This document shows, in pieces, positions 12,858 to 23,786 of a stretch of DNA of 64,000 bases. The DNA lies in NCBI GenBank assembly GCA_009602735.1, contig WELA01005691.1, positions 1 through 64,000 of the forward strand, given 5' to 3'. The translations under genes and the position numbers were made by a program. The notes beneath the pieces were generated by a model, which saw nothing but the letters and a program-made list of their open reading frames with translations, had not been told where the DNA came from and ran no database searches. Numbering within the stretch: position 1 is the first letter of the stretch; each line of letters opens with the position of its first letter. Origin of the DNA: Mesotaenium endlicherianum. Its lineage: Eukaryota > Streptophyta > Zygnematophyceae > Zygnematales > Mesotaeniaceae.

Positions 12858-13242
12858 ATGTATTTCTGGAATTTGGCACGTACAAGAGTGATCTGGAATG
12901 TCTTTCTATGTTCTAGCTCTTGTTTATATACTTGCTACGTAAGTAAATTCTAGGAAGGTGTATGTTGATGTGTTGGCACCCAACACATCCCAAAACATGC
13001 CACCTCTTTCTAGAATAATGTACACATGTCCTTTTGACCTAAAAATGGCACATTTGACTTTTGCCACGTGGAGTTCTTCTAGGTCTTTCCTCTAACTTCG
13101 AAAATGCCTTAGAAAGATCAAAGGACATGAACCAAGTCACTAGAGTACCTATTCACACTTGAATCCACACAACACTACACCAAATATATTTGAAAACATT
13201 AAAATATATGCAAACTAATATATGATAATTCAAATCACTACA
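12858..13242 (-). repeat. Gypsy-2 LTR 1 (3' LTR of body A), truncated
   Basis: On the minus strand starts TGTAGTGATTTGAATTATC at 13242 and matches the 502-bp LTR at 16645-17146 until about 12858, where it stops inside Gypsy-1 gag sequence. About 110 bp of the far end are missing. Confidence 0.85.
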
Positions 13243-14011
13243 TCACCCCTCCGACAGAAAAAACGACGTCTCGACGCGTCCAGTAAGATCTTACACATGT
13301 GGAGCAGAGCAGTCAACAGCTTCAAGTCAGATGCCACACACGTAAACAGGATTAGTCCAAGGCGCCAAGGCAGGTGCTACACATGTAAGGTAGACTAGGC
13401 AAGGTCGTGGGTGGTGTGACCTTATTGGCTAGCCTACTCCTTGATGATAAGAAAAATTGTACAATTTGGCCCAGAATCTGCCACGAATGCAAAAATTCAT
13501 AGCGTCCACAGAATTGCTCCAAACTTGAAAATTCAAGTGCCAGACGGACTGCGTCGAAGAACTCTACCGGGTCACCAGATTTGAGAGCATTCTAATATCT
13601 GGAGTGTCGTTAAGAGCTGAGAGAGTAGGCACTCCTCCAAATCTGTGCAGAAACTTCTGAAAATCATAAGTCCTTCTATGCTTCTTCAATTTCTGCAAAC
13701 TAAGTCTTAAACTAGGCGCTGTAAGATGTTCTACCAGGGTCTTGAGTTTCAGAGCATTCTACACTCAGGAGAGGGCACAATGTCAGAAGGCATGTTCTGC
13801 CCTAACAATGTCTGCAGTCTCACCCCCTTCTACTTAAAGCATCATATCTCTCTCACTAGTGCTCCAAATTGACCAAAATTGCACTCTAAATGACTCGAAA
13901 CTCATGGACTACAGCCGGGTAACTTCTCACAATTTATCATGCAGAGACGTATCACCAGTAGCAGTTTTAGTTTTTCGCCTAGAAACTGCGAGATAAGAAG
14001 AGTGTCTAATG

Positions 14012-14674
14012 TCAATTTTTCCTCTTTCTTGTTCTTGCAGGCTGCGTCCAAGGGGTCTGAAGCTGCTCCTTGATGGTGGTAGGCTGCCTCCCTGAAGTCT
14101 TCGGGCTTCTAGTAGAGAGACTTGGGGCTGGTCCAAGATGGGGGTTGGCGGCATGGAAGCGCTTCAACTTTCTCTGAACTTTGTCAAGGTAGTGCGCCGC
14201 CACCCAACTATTCTCCGAATCTGGATATCCTTTCCACTTGATCAAGTATTGCTGCTGTCTCCTGAAATGTCTCTTAGCCACTATGTCTTCCACTTTGTAC
14301 TCCAAATGATCATCCCGTATTGTTGGGGCTCGTGGGGTTGTCACACGTCCTGGGAACGTGTTGTCGGGTTGCACATGTGGCTTGAAGAGGGAAGCGTGGA
14401 ATACGGGGTCGATGTGCATAGTCTGGGGAAGTTCTAGCTGGAATACAAAGGGGTTGACTTGCTGGATGATCTTGAAGGGTCCCAAACACTTGGGAGATAA
14501 CTTGCTTTGGGCAGGCCAGTTATTCAGGGAAATATTCTTGCATGACAGTAACACGTTGTCACCCACTATGTACGTAATTTCTCTTCTGGATCTGTTCGCC
14601 ACTCTTGCTTGAGCATCTTGCGCGTTTTGTAGAGCTTTCTTCGCTGCTGTAAGGGCTGCTTCTAATGTCTCCAT
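14012..14674 (-). pseudogene. Gypsy-2 body A integrase C-terminus with chromodomain
   Basis: A 220-residue open stretch. It begins in the C-terminal part of integrase (REITYIVGDNVLLSCKN, then KLSPKCLGPFKI, the GPY/F-type module) and continues through DPVFHASLFKPHV into a chromodomain (VEDIVAKRHFRRQQQYLIKW and KGYPDSENSWV). Chromodomains on gypsy integrases are known to steer insertion to methylated-histone chromatin. Part of a fossil polyprotein. Confidence 0.8.
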
Positions 14675-14844
14675 AAAATCTTTGGCTGCAGGTACTTCAT
14701 CAAGGCCAGCCGTGAAGCTCAGTGGTGTGGTTGCATGGAAGCCATACTTGAGGAAGATTGGGGAAGAAGCTCGTGTCCCTTCCTCACAAGTCTCTTGAGT
14801 TGGAGGGCGGACAATAGTATCTCGTGTGCCGGCTTCTCGTTGTC

Positions 14845-15405
14845 TTAAGTTTGGATATTCTGGATTGCGCGCAAAATACAGATTCTTGAAGTGATGTCAT
14901 TCTTGATCTTGATAGTACCGGTCCTCCAATCAACTTGGGGGTTGTGCTTGGTCAACCAAGGCGTCCCTAGGATGACGTCGTACTTGCCCAATTGCATGGG
15001 GGAGAACACTACTCTATCCTTGAAGGACTTGATAGAGAGTGCCAAGGGGTACGTCTTCTTGGAAGGGGTAGTATAGGAGAATCCATCGGGCATCATAATC
15101 TCCTCGTCGTGGTCAAGAGTTTGCATAGTAATACCGTGCTTGGTGGCAAAATCTGCAGCAATGAAGTTGCCTTGAGCTCCGCTATCCACGAAGATGTGGA
15201 CCTTCTCTCCCCCAAGGTTACCTCTCAAACTCATTGGGGCTGGGACGTCGTCTCCAACGGGGGTCTCCACCTCACTTGGCGTGTTGCCTTCTCGTGAAGT
15301 GGGTCTTGGGGTGGTAGGCTCCTGGCCTACCGGCGCTGTCCGTTTTTTGACAACTTTTTGGGGCATGAGAGTGCACGATGGCCCTTTTCCTTGCAATAAA
15401 AGCAT
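14845..15405 (-). pseudogene. Gypsy-2 body A protease region
   Basis: Open stretch of 186 residues containing the aspartic protease signature [16 protein letters not shown] and the later [16 protein letters not shown] segment common to retropepsin-like domains of gypsy elements. It overlaps the end of gag. The sequence is almost the same as 19800-20350 in body B. Fossil. Confidence 0.8.
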
Positions 15406-16607
15406 AGTCCAGCCGTCATGAGAGCTTCTTTTTGAGCCGGGGAGAGTCTTGCTTTCACTCCTTGCTGGTTTCTTGCATCATAAGTGTCATTGGAGGGTCT
15501 TCCACTCTTCCGGGCAGCCGCGGGGTCCCTTTTAATAACTCCAATTTCCATGGGTGTGGGTCCAGATTCGGATGTGGAAGGGGCTGCGTACACCCGCGTC
15601 GTCGGTACCCGTGAAGATGAAGGCACGGAGTGCTTGAAATCCAAGGTATCCACCTTTTGGGCCACTTCAATGATTTTTGAGAAGTCCGTCAAATCGCGTG
15701 ATTCCACTTCCTTTGCCACCTTGGGCTTGAGGCCAAAGATGTAGCGGTCAATCTTCTCCTCGAGAGACATGTTGGGGATCTCAAGAGTGAGGGCGTGAAA
15801 TCTGGATGTATACTCTTGAACGGACGTCGTTTGCTTGAGATGGTGGAGCTTTCCTTGGGCAATCTTCTCTGTATTGATGGGCATGAATTGCTTCTTGAGG
15901 GCCTCACGAAAATCTGCCCATCTTGCATATGATGGTGGGGGCTCTTGGCCGAGCATGGAATGCGCCATCGCTTGATTTATAGCCGCTTGATAGTTACGCC
16001 ACCATGATGTTGCTGCTCCTCCAAGTAAGGTAACGGCAAAGGGAACGTAGTCCTCCTTGGGTACTTCAAGGCATGCGAGGTACGTCTCCTCTTGGTAGAG
16101 CCATAAATTGAGGTTGGCACCTTTCCCGAGGTTGAAAGTGTCGGGTTTGCCGGGCTTGATGAGTTTCCTTGCTTTTGTTGGCTCTTGTGGAGGCGCTTGA
16201 GCCGGGGCTGGATTTTGAGCATTGCTCGCAATAGGGGCAACCATGGCAGCCATAGCTTCTCTTGACGCTTGCACGGTTGCTTCATAGGTGGCCAAGCCCA
16301 CTTGGTTGTGGACGGTCATTAGGAAGGCTGCCCACTCATTTGCGGGAACTCCTTGTGGTGGGGTCAACTTTGCTATAGCGGCTGCCACGGGATTTGACGG
16401 TGCTCCTCCTTGTGGTGCTTCTTGTTGTTGGAGATTTCCTTGAGTAGGCTCTCCCATCGACGCTGGAGGAGGGTGTGCTCCTCCTTGTGGTGCTTCTTGT
16501 TGTTGCAGATTTTCTTGAGTGGGCTCTCCCATCGGCGCTGGAGGAGGGTGTCTTGGAGAGGAAGGGCTTCCTTCGAAAGCTTGCTGTTGGTCTTGAGGAT
16601 CGGCCAT
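15327..16607 (-). CDS. gag: Gypsy-2 body A gag
   Basis: Open frame of 426 residues. The N-terminus is proline/glutamine-rich and holds a tandem duplication of about 23 residues (core GEPTQxNLQQQEAPQGGA, twice, at residues 27-70). The middle is a retrotransposon gag core (ATSWWRNYQAAINQAM, LKKQFMPINTEK, TSVQEYTSRFHALTLEIP), and the C-terminus has a CCHC knuckle (CFYCKEKGHRALSC). Its ATG lies just inside the primer-binding site at 16632-16643, which supports the start. It binds and packages element RNA in the family's known role. Confidence 0.85.
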   Translation of the reverse strand: MADPQDQQQAFEGSPSSPRHPPPAPMGEPTQENLQQQEAPQGGAHPPPASMGEPTQGNLQQQEAPQGGAPSNPVAAAIAKLTPPQGVPANEWAAFLMTVHNQVGLATYEATVQASREAMAAMVAPIASNAQNPAPAQAPPQEPTKARKLIKPGKPDTFNLGKGANLNLWLYQEETYLACLEVPKEDYVPFAVTLLGGAATSWWRNYQAAINQAMAHSMLGQEPPPSYARWADFREALKKQFMPINTEKIAQGKLHHLKQTTSVQEYTSRFHALTLEIPNMSLEEKIDRYIFGLKPKVAKEVESRDLTDFSKIIEVAQKVDTLDFKHSVPSSSRVPTTRVYAAPSTSESGPTPMEIGVIKRDPAAARKSGRPSNDTYDARNQQGVKARLSPAQKEALMTAGLCFYCKEKGHRALSCPKKLSKNGQRR

Positions 16608-16631
16608 CTTCTTGTGCTACCAAAGTGCCTA

Positions 16632-16643
16632 GCTCCGATACCA
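16632..16643 (-). other. Primer-binding site of Gypsy-2 body A
   Basis: Reads TGGTATCGGAGC on the minus strand, immediately inside LTR 2 with one intervening base, the same variant methionine-tRNA site as in Gypsy-1. Confidence 0.85.
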
Positions 16644-16644
16644 C

Positions 16645-17146
16645 TGTAGTGAAACAGATAGATAAAGTACTTAGTAAAACAGAATACTTTATCTATTCAA
16701 GACAAGGATCTTTGAACACAAGTGGTAGCTTCTTGAAAGAGAGATGGCTTCTTGAAAGTTAATATATTTCTGGATTTTGGCAAGTACAAGAGTGATTCTG
16801 GAATGTCTTTCTATGTTCTAGCTCTTGTTTATATACTTGCTACATAAGTAATTTCTAGGAAGGTGTATGTTGATGTGTTGGCACCCAACACATCCCAAAT
16901 TTGCCACCTCTTTCTAGAATAATGTACACATGTCCTTTTGACCTAAAAATGGCACATTTGACTTTTGCCACGTGGAGTTCTTCTAGGTCTTTCCTCTAAC
17001 TTCAAAAATGCCTTAGAAGGTTCAAAGGACATCAACCAAGTCACAAGAGTACCTATTCACACTTGAATCCACACAATACTACTCCAAATATATTTGAAAA
17101 CATTGAAATATATGCAAACTAATACATAATAACTCAAATCACTACA
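16645..17146 (-). repeat. Gypsy-2 LTR 2, complete (502 bp)
   Basis: On the minus strand runs from TGTAGTGATTTGAG at 17146 to TTTCACTACA at 16645, with the imperfect inverted ends TGTAGTGA/TCACTACA. It serves as the 5' LTR of body A and sits at the truncated 3' side of body B. It is nearly identical to the solo LTR at 37813-38315. Confidence 0.9.
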
Positions 17147-17492
17147 TGGGCGCTGCAGCAGATGCTGGCGTTATACCTCTTACTCAGAGAGTTATTCTTG
17201 GACGATAGTAACACGTTGTCACCCACTCTGTACGTAATTTCCCTTTCGGACTTGTTTGCCACTCTTGCTTGAGCATCTTGCGCCTGTTGTAGAGCTTTCT
17301 TCGCTTCTGTAAGGGCTGCTTCTAATGTCTCCATAAAGTCTGTTGCTGTAGGTACTTCATCATGGCAAGCCGTGAAGCTCAGCGGCGTGGTTGAATGGAA
17401 GTCATAGTTGAGGAAGAATGGGGACTCTTGGGTGGAGACCTGCGTTGTGTTGTTGTAGGCAAACTCGAGGGGGTCAAGTACATGTCCCAATC

Positions 17493-19080
17493 TTACTCCA
17501 AAGTAGACACGTAGGCATTTAGAGAGGTTTTTAGGGTACGATTCATACGCTCGGTTTGCCCATCTGATTGCGGGTGGTAGGCTGTGGACATATCCAACGA
17601 TGTACCCAAGTTCTTGAAGAGATTTTTCCAAAACTGGCATGTGAATGTTGGACATCTATCCGACACAATTCTTGATAGTAGTCCATGGAGTCGGAAGATG
17701 TTGTCAAAGATGAGTGTTGCAAGTTGTGGTGTTGTAGCCTTCGTTGTCGTGGGAATAAAATGAGCCATCTTGGTAAGTCTGACCACCACCGTGAGTATTG
17801 TATTATAGCCTCGAGGTGTCACGGGCAAGTCCACGATAAGGTCCATTGAGATGTCTGTCCATTGTCTTTCGGGGATTGGTAGTGGTTGGAGGAGTCCTCT
17901 CGCCTTCTGTGATGATGGCTTGACTCTTTGGCATGTGTCACAGCTCCTGCAGTATTCCTTGACTTGCTTAGACATGCCTGGCGAGCAATAAGTGCTGGCT
18001 AGAACGCCCGAGCTTCTTAGGATTCCGAAGTGTCCTCCAAGAGGGTTGTCATGTGCTTCTCGTAGAAGCAAGAGCCGGAGGTCTAAGTCATTAGGAACAC
18101 ATCTTTGGCCCGTGTCTTGCCTCACCCAATAATTGCCTTCTTGCTTCTTGTGTGGGTCCAAGGATGCTTCTCCGTTCTTGTAGTAAGGGTCTCTTTCATA
18201 GGCGGCTGAAAATCGAGCTTCCAGATCTGTCTTCAGGGATGTCATCACTGCATTTAATTGCAGTCTTGAGAGGGGGTCAACCGGGTTTGTCTTGCCGGGC
18301 TGGTACTGAATCCTGATGTTGTACTGTTGCAAGTATCCGCTCCATCTTGCTTGTCTCCTTGAGAGATACGGCTGCGTCTGGAGGTGCTTCAACGCTTCGT
18401 GGTCCGTAGTGATCAGCACCTTGCGTCCTTCAACGTAGCAGCGCCAATTCTTCAAGGCATGTACAAATGCCAATGCCTCTCGCTCCGTGGTTGTATAATT
18501 TTGCTCGGCCGGATTTAGCTTCATTGACTCGTAGGCAATCGGCTGCAGTCCCTTGCCTTGGTCTTGATGTAGGATTGCTCCAATTGCATGGGAAGATGCA
18601 TCGGTGATGACGTGGAAGGGCCAATCTGGGTTTGGACTTGGGAGTGTGAGCACCGGGGTTGTTGTCAGTTTTTGCTTCAGTTGTTGGAATGCTTCCTCCT
18701 CTTTCTTGGTCCAAACATATGGCTTGTCCTTCTTGAGTAGATCCGTGAGAGGGGCTGCTATGTGCGAGAAGCTCTGGATGAATCTCCTGTACCAATTCGC
18801 AAATCCCAAGAATAATTGGACTTCTTTCTTGGTCGTGGGGGTTGGCCATTCCTTCACCACCGTGGTCTTCTTAGAGTCCATCTTGATGCCATCAGCAGTC
18901 ACGGGAGAGACCTAGGAACTCCACTTTTTGTTTGGCAAACTCGCACTTTGATTCCTTTGCAATTAGCTTGTTTTGCTTCAATACTTCGAGGACTTCTTTC
19001 AAGTGTCTCGCATGCTCTTCAAGGGTCTTGCTGTAGATAAGGATGTCATCGATGAATACCACCACAAATCTGTCCAACAT
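17493..19080 (-). pseudogene. pol: Gypsy-2 body B RT end, RNase H and integrase
   Basis: Fossil pol region. Recognisable in order: the RT catalytic box [10 protein letters not shown] near 19050; the connection FLGFANWYRRFIQSF near 18790; RNase H with VITDASSHAIGAILHQ near 18600 and TTEREALAFVHALKNW near 18480; an integrase zinc region near 17930-18060 ending CRSCDTCQRVKPSS; and the integrase core with YHPQSDGQTERMNRTLK near 17560. The family is a Ty3/gypsy chromovirus. Its integrase tail continues to about 17180 in a neighbouring frame. Confidence 0.85.
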
Positions 19081-19083
19081 GGG

Positions 19084-20298
19084 CTAAAATATGGTGTTCA
19101 TCATAGTCATGAAAGTTGCTGGCGCGTTGGTGAGTCCAAATGGCAGGACCATGAAATCAAAACGTCCATATCTTGTCCTGAACACCGTTTTCTCTATGTC
19201 AGGTTCAGCGATGCGAATCTGGTGGTAGCCGCTTCTCAAGTCCACCTTCGTGAAGTACTTGGCTCCAACCAGCCGGTCCATGAGCTCATCCATGCGCAGC
19301 AGCGGGTATCGATTCTTGATGGTGATCTTGTTGAGGGCGCGATAGTCCACACACATCCTCAAGGTACCATCTTTCTTCTTGACAAATAGCACCGGGGCTC
19401 CAAATGGCGACTTGCTAGGTCGAATGAAGCCATGCTCCAGTAGCTCCTTGATTTGCTTCTTGACTTCGTCTAGCTCCGTGTATGACATTTTGAACGTAGG
19501 CCGAGAGATGTGCTTGCTTCGAGGCTCCAACTCTATCTTGTGGTCTACGAATCTTTTGGGGGGTAGGCCCTTGGGCAATTCCGGGGAGAACACTTCTTTG
19601 TAGTCCTCAAAGACTTCTTGTATCTCCTTGGGTACGGGGCTGCCATCTTGACTCTCGACGTCTTTCTTGATGTCTTTTGGCGTGATCAAGACCAAAAGAA
19701 GCTCGTGTCCCTTCCTCACAAGTCTCTTGAGTTGGAGGGCGGACAATAGTATCTCGTGTGCCGGCTTCTGGATGTCTTGGGTCTGGATATTCTGGATTGC
19801 GCGCAAAATACAGATTCTTGAAGTGATGTCATTCTTGATCTTGATAGTACCGGTCCTCCAATCAACTTGGGGGTTGTGCTTGGTCAACCAAGGCGTCCCT
19901 AGGATGACGTCGTACTTGCCCAATTGCATGGGGGAGAACACTACTCTATCCTTGAAGGACTTGATAGAGAGTGCCAAGGGGTACGTCTTCTTGGAAGGGG
20001 TAGTATAGGAGAATTCATCGGGCATCATAATCTCCTCGTCGTGGTCAAGAGTTTGCATAGTAATACCGTGCTTGGTGGCAAAATCTGCAGCAATGAAGTT
20101 GCCTTGAGCTCCGCTATCCACCAAGATGTGGACCTTCTCTCCTCCAAGGTAACCTCTCAAACTCATTGGGGCTGGAACGTCGTCTTCAACGGGGGTCTCC
20201 ACCTCACTTGGCGTGTTGCCTTCTCGTGAAGTGGGTCTTGGGGTGGTAGGCTCCTGGCCTACCGGCGCTGTCTGTTTTTTGACAACTTTTTGGGGCAT
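19084..20298 (-). pseudogene. pol: Gypsy-2 body B protease and RT N-terminal part
   Basis: Open stretch of 404 residues: protease with [16 protein letters not shown] near 20120, then an acidic linker, then RT fingers and palm with [18 protein letters not shown] near 19400, [18 protein letters not shown] near 19345, and [10 protein letters not shown] near 19130. The order and motifs are diagnostic for gypsy pol. Part of a fossil element. Confidence 0.85.
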
Positions 20299-20327
20299 GA
20301 GAGTGCACTATGGCCCTTTTCCTTGCA

Positions 20328-21052
20328 TTAAAAGCATAGTCCAGCCGTCATGAGAGCTTCTTTTTCAACCGGGGAGAGTCTTGCTTTCACTCCTTGCTGG
20401 TTTCTTGCATCATAAGTGTCATTGGAGAGTCTTCCACTCTTCCGAGCAGCCGCAGGGTCCCTTTTAATAACTCCGATTTCCATGGGTGTGGGTCCAAATT
20501 GGGATGTGGAAGGCGCTGCGTACACCCCCGTCGCCGGTACCCGTGAAGATGAAGGCACGGAGTGCTTGAAATCCAAGGTATCCACCTTTTGGGCCACTTC
20601 AATGATCTTTGAGAAGTCCGTCAAATCGCGTGATTCCACTTCCTTTGCCACCTTGGGCTTGAGGCCAAAGATGTAGCGGTCAATCTTCTCCTCGAGAGAC
20701 ATGTTGGGGATCTCAAGAGTGAGGGCGTGAAATCTGGATGTATACTCTTGAACGGACGTCGTTTGCTTGAGATGGTGGAGCTTTCCTCGGGCAATCTTCT
20801 CCGCATTGATGGGCATGAATTGCTTCTTGAGGGCCTCACGAAAATCTGCCCATCTTGCATATGATGGTGGGGGCTCTTGGCCGAGCATGGGGTGCGCCAT
20901 AGCTTGATATATAGCCGCTTGATAGTTACGCCACCATGATGTTGCTGCTCCTCTAAGTAAGGTAACGGCAAAGGGAACGTAGTCCTCCTTGGGTACTTCA
21001 AGGCATGCGAGGTACGTCTCCACTTGGTAGAGCCATAAATTGAGGTTGGCAC
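20328..21052 (-). pseudogene. gag: Gypsy-2 body B gag, N-terminus missing
   Basis: About 231 open residues matching residues 170-410 of the body A gag with very few differences (ATSWWRNYQAAIYQAM, TSVQEYTSRFHALTLEIP). The 5' part of the gene is absent where the assembly breaks next to LTR 3. Fossil copy. Confidence 0.8.
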
Positions 21053-21085
21053 CTTTCCCGAGGTTGAAAGTGTCGGGTTTGCCGN

Positions 21086-21568
21086 AAGTACTTAGTGAAA
21101 TATAATACTTTATCTATTCAAGACAAGGGTCTTTGAACACAAGTGGTAGCTTCTTGAAAGAGAGATGGCTTCTTGAAAGTAAATATATTTCTGGATTTTG
21201 GCAAGTACAAGAGTGATTCTGGAATGTCTGTCTATGTTCTAGCTCTTGTTTATATACTTGCTAAATAAGTAGTTTCTAGGAACGTGTATGTTGATGTGTT
21301 GGCACCCAACACATCCCAAAACTTGCCACCTCTTTCTAGAATAATGTACACATGTCCTTTTGACCTTAAAATGGCACATTTGACTTCTGCCACGTGGAGT
21401 TCTTCTAGGTCTTTCTTCCAACTACGAAAATGCCTAAAGAAGGTTCAAAGGACATGAACCAAGTCACTAGAGTACCTATTCACACTTGAATCCACACAAT
21501 ACTACTCCAAATATATTTGAAAACATTAAATATATGCAAACTAATATATGATAACTCAAATCAATACA
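21086..21568 (-). repeat. Gypsy-2 LTR 3, slightly truncated
   Basis: Matches LTR 2 over about 480 bp. The inner end is cut by the assembly gap; the outer end at 21561-21568 is a variant of the usual ACTACA terminus. It is the outer (5') LTR of the three-LTR array. Confidence 0.8.
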
Positions 21569-23786
21569 CTACCTCTCGACTCCCACACTTCGATGGGGAG
21601 AGTACTGAGTATCTTATGTGGTCAAGAAGAATGTGCGCACAACCAGCTTGGCATGACCTCAAATAGATAGTGCTTGGAAATGAGCCAATTCCCGTCCAAC
21701 TTCGAGTTCCTGCTGTAGATGGTGTTGCAGCAGTTAGAGAAGCGTATGTTGCGAATGGGAGGATTCGCGATTGATTAGCTATGTTATGGCCGAGCCTAGA
21801 GTGCAAGTGCCTTAGAACTTAGTATGCGCGTCTTAGGTGTGCAATGCACGCTATTTATTGGCAGAGAGTGTCAAAGTAAGGATGCACAACTAACTAAGCA
21901 TTCAATAAGTAAAGTGATAGGACACTAGCACCTCTGAATCATAAGATTGTACATACAAAAGCTTACACCAAAATGGTGTCAGCCTGCTGCCTAAGTAGCG
22001 CGTCCACGAGAACCTAAGTTTCATATTTACCTACTCGAAGAACAACGAAAAAAATTTCAATTAGCGAGTTATTGCGTGATCGCGTTACTCGGCCACTAGC
22101 GGAAAATAATAAACTTGAAACAAAAAGGACATGTCAGGTACGACGAGCATACCAGCGTACAGCAACCACCCACCACCCACACACCCCTCCTCTCCTTAAC
22201 CCCTAGCAATCCGCTAGGTATACCCGACGAGATTGCCTTTAGTACATGGAGCCGTAGTCACGAGCGACTGTGGAGCCTACTTGGTATCAAAGCCGACCCC
22301 ACAAGCGAGCAGATTTGTGGGTCGACCTCCACCTGTGTGACGGGCGACACCACATGTGAAGATAGAGCGTGTGCGCATAATCTGGGCAGGACCCCACGGC
22401 TGCTCAAAAGCAAAACCTCGTAAGCGGATCTTAGGTCCAAGTAGTCACCACGATCGTCCGTGAGTTAACCCTCCAACATCTACCATATGAACCCCACTAG
22501 CCATGAACCTTGTTAACGCCCTCCATGCCCCGACGTCTCTTTCTAAGCACTCAAAGGACCTAACGACATCGAGCATGTCATTGTGGCGGCGGTGCCAATG
22601 GACCATAGGTTGAGTTGGCCCGTCTCATCAGCTCTGCCTACGTTGGCATCTGCTAACGTGGCCCTTACGTCAGCTGTGCTTGACTAGGCAACTACAAGCG
22701 TGGCCCTTGTAAACCTATGTGGGGTCAACCTTACAGCTGCCCTGGCTAGTTAATCTCGACCTATTGCTAAGTGTTGGGTTTGACGCATGGGGGGCAAATT
22801 CCCTTCGAGAATCCTGGCGAAATAGCGCCTAAAATTCAAGGTTTTAAATTAGCGCCCTGAAATCAAAATGCCAAAATTTGTACAGGTAATTAGCGACCTT
22901 TAATCAATCAAATATGTGTTAATAGCGCCCTGAAATCAAACTTAGGAGATTTAGTGACAAGATTCAAAAATGTAAGGCTCTGAATTCAAAATCTCGGAAA
23001 TTTAGCGCCATTTTCCACCCCATGGTTTGACGGAGTTTGCTTGTGGCAACCTTTCTCTGAATTGACGTTCAAAAGCATTGGTCGACGCGTCAACGGTCGA
23101 CCATCCATACCTGAGGGCGCCGTGGTGCACCGTCCCTCGAGCTGCCTGGCTTGGACAACCCAGATACATTTAGCACACAAGAATGGACAGTTGGCGTACA
23201 GAAGTTAAAAGCTTGCTACAGCGTGAAACGGCACGTGATCAGTCACGTCATTATGAGTTCTTACCGGATTCTACGAATGTAGATTGAACGCCACTTGAAA
23301 GGAGACAGAAGGAATGTCTCTGTGCATGAAGAATCAGTAGGAGTCGGTGGCATGTGTTTTGTTGCTCATGTATGCATGGAGCTAGAGATACTGGTGATAA
23401 GCAGAAAAGATTTCTCGAGCCATTGACTACGATTTCTTTATTACGTGCCAATACCACCTATGGGTTATCCGTAGCACCTTATCACCTGAGCATACTCAAG
23501 ACATTGTTTCTCTAGCTAGATTTAGCTGCATAGTGCGCAACATGAAGGTGGGCAAGTTGTAGCCGTGGTGGATGCACTGAAATTTATTCATAATCATTAA
23601 CTTTGGGGGAGGACGACATCCTTCAGGGGCCTCTCTACTATCTCAGGTCTCTGGCCGTCCGATGTCGCCAAACAAGTGCACGTGAAAGGAATGTGAGCTG
23701 ATGATATAATTTAAGTTTGTTATAAGTCTTAAGGAAGTCTGGCGAAAAAAACTAGAGGGATTGAGAAATACATAGCAAACGTCATC
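21569..23786. other. Intergenic region with no supported gene
   Basis: Several short frames occur on both strands but none has domain-like sequence. The only structure seen is the degenerate TAGCG repeat at 22823-23010. The nearest gene starts at 23787. Confidence 0.4.
22823..23010 (+). repeat. Degenerate TAGCGCCcTgAAATCAAA repeat
   Basis: The motif tagcgccctgaaatcaaa or close variants occurs at 22823, 22850, 22891, 22923, 22952 and 23003 with spacings of 27-51 bases. The two best copies (22850 and 22923) are identical for 18 bases. Function unknown. Confidence 0.6.

Larger units (their letters stand above)
13243..16644 (-). mobile_element. Gypsy-2 body A (internally deleted chromovirus-type element)
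   Basis: Fossil internal region between LTR 1 and LTR 2. From the right: primer-binding site (16632-16643), gag (15327-16607), protease (14845-15405), then the integrase C-terminus and chromodomain (14012-14674) and an untranslated 3' stretch (13243-14010). The RT, RNase H and integrase core are absent, so this body could only have moved using proteins supplied by others. Gag and protease are nearly identical to body B, pointing to a recent common origin. Confidence 0.85.
17147..21084 (-). mobile_element. Gypsy-2 body B
   Basis: Fossil internal region on the minus strand containing partial gag (20328-21052), protease and RT (19084-20298), and RT end, RNase H and integrase (about 17180-19080). 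It stops within the integrase C-terminus near 17180 and meets LTR 2, so the chromodomain and 3' end are missing. The gag N-terminus is also missing at an assembly gap beside LTR 3. It has few breaks in the remaining pol. Gag and protease match body A almost base for base, so the two copies separated recently. Confidence 0.85.

Noticed and set aside
22823-23010. CRISPR-like array
   Set aside because: Repeats are degenerate and spacing is irregular, and the window is eukaryotic.
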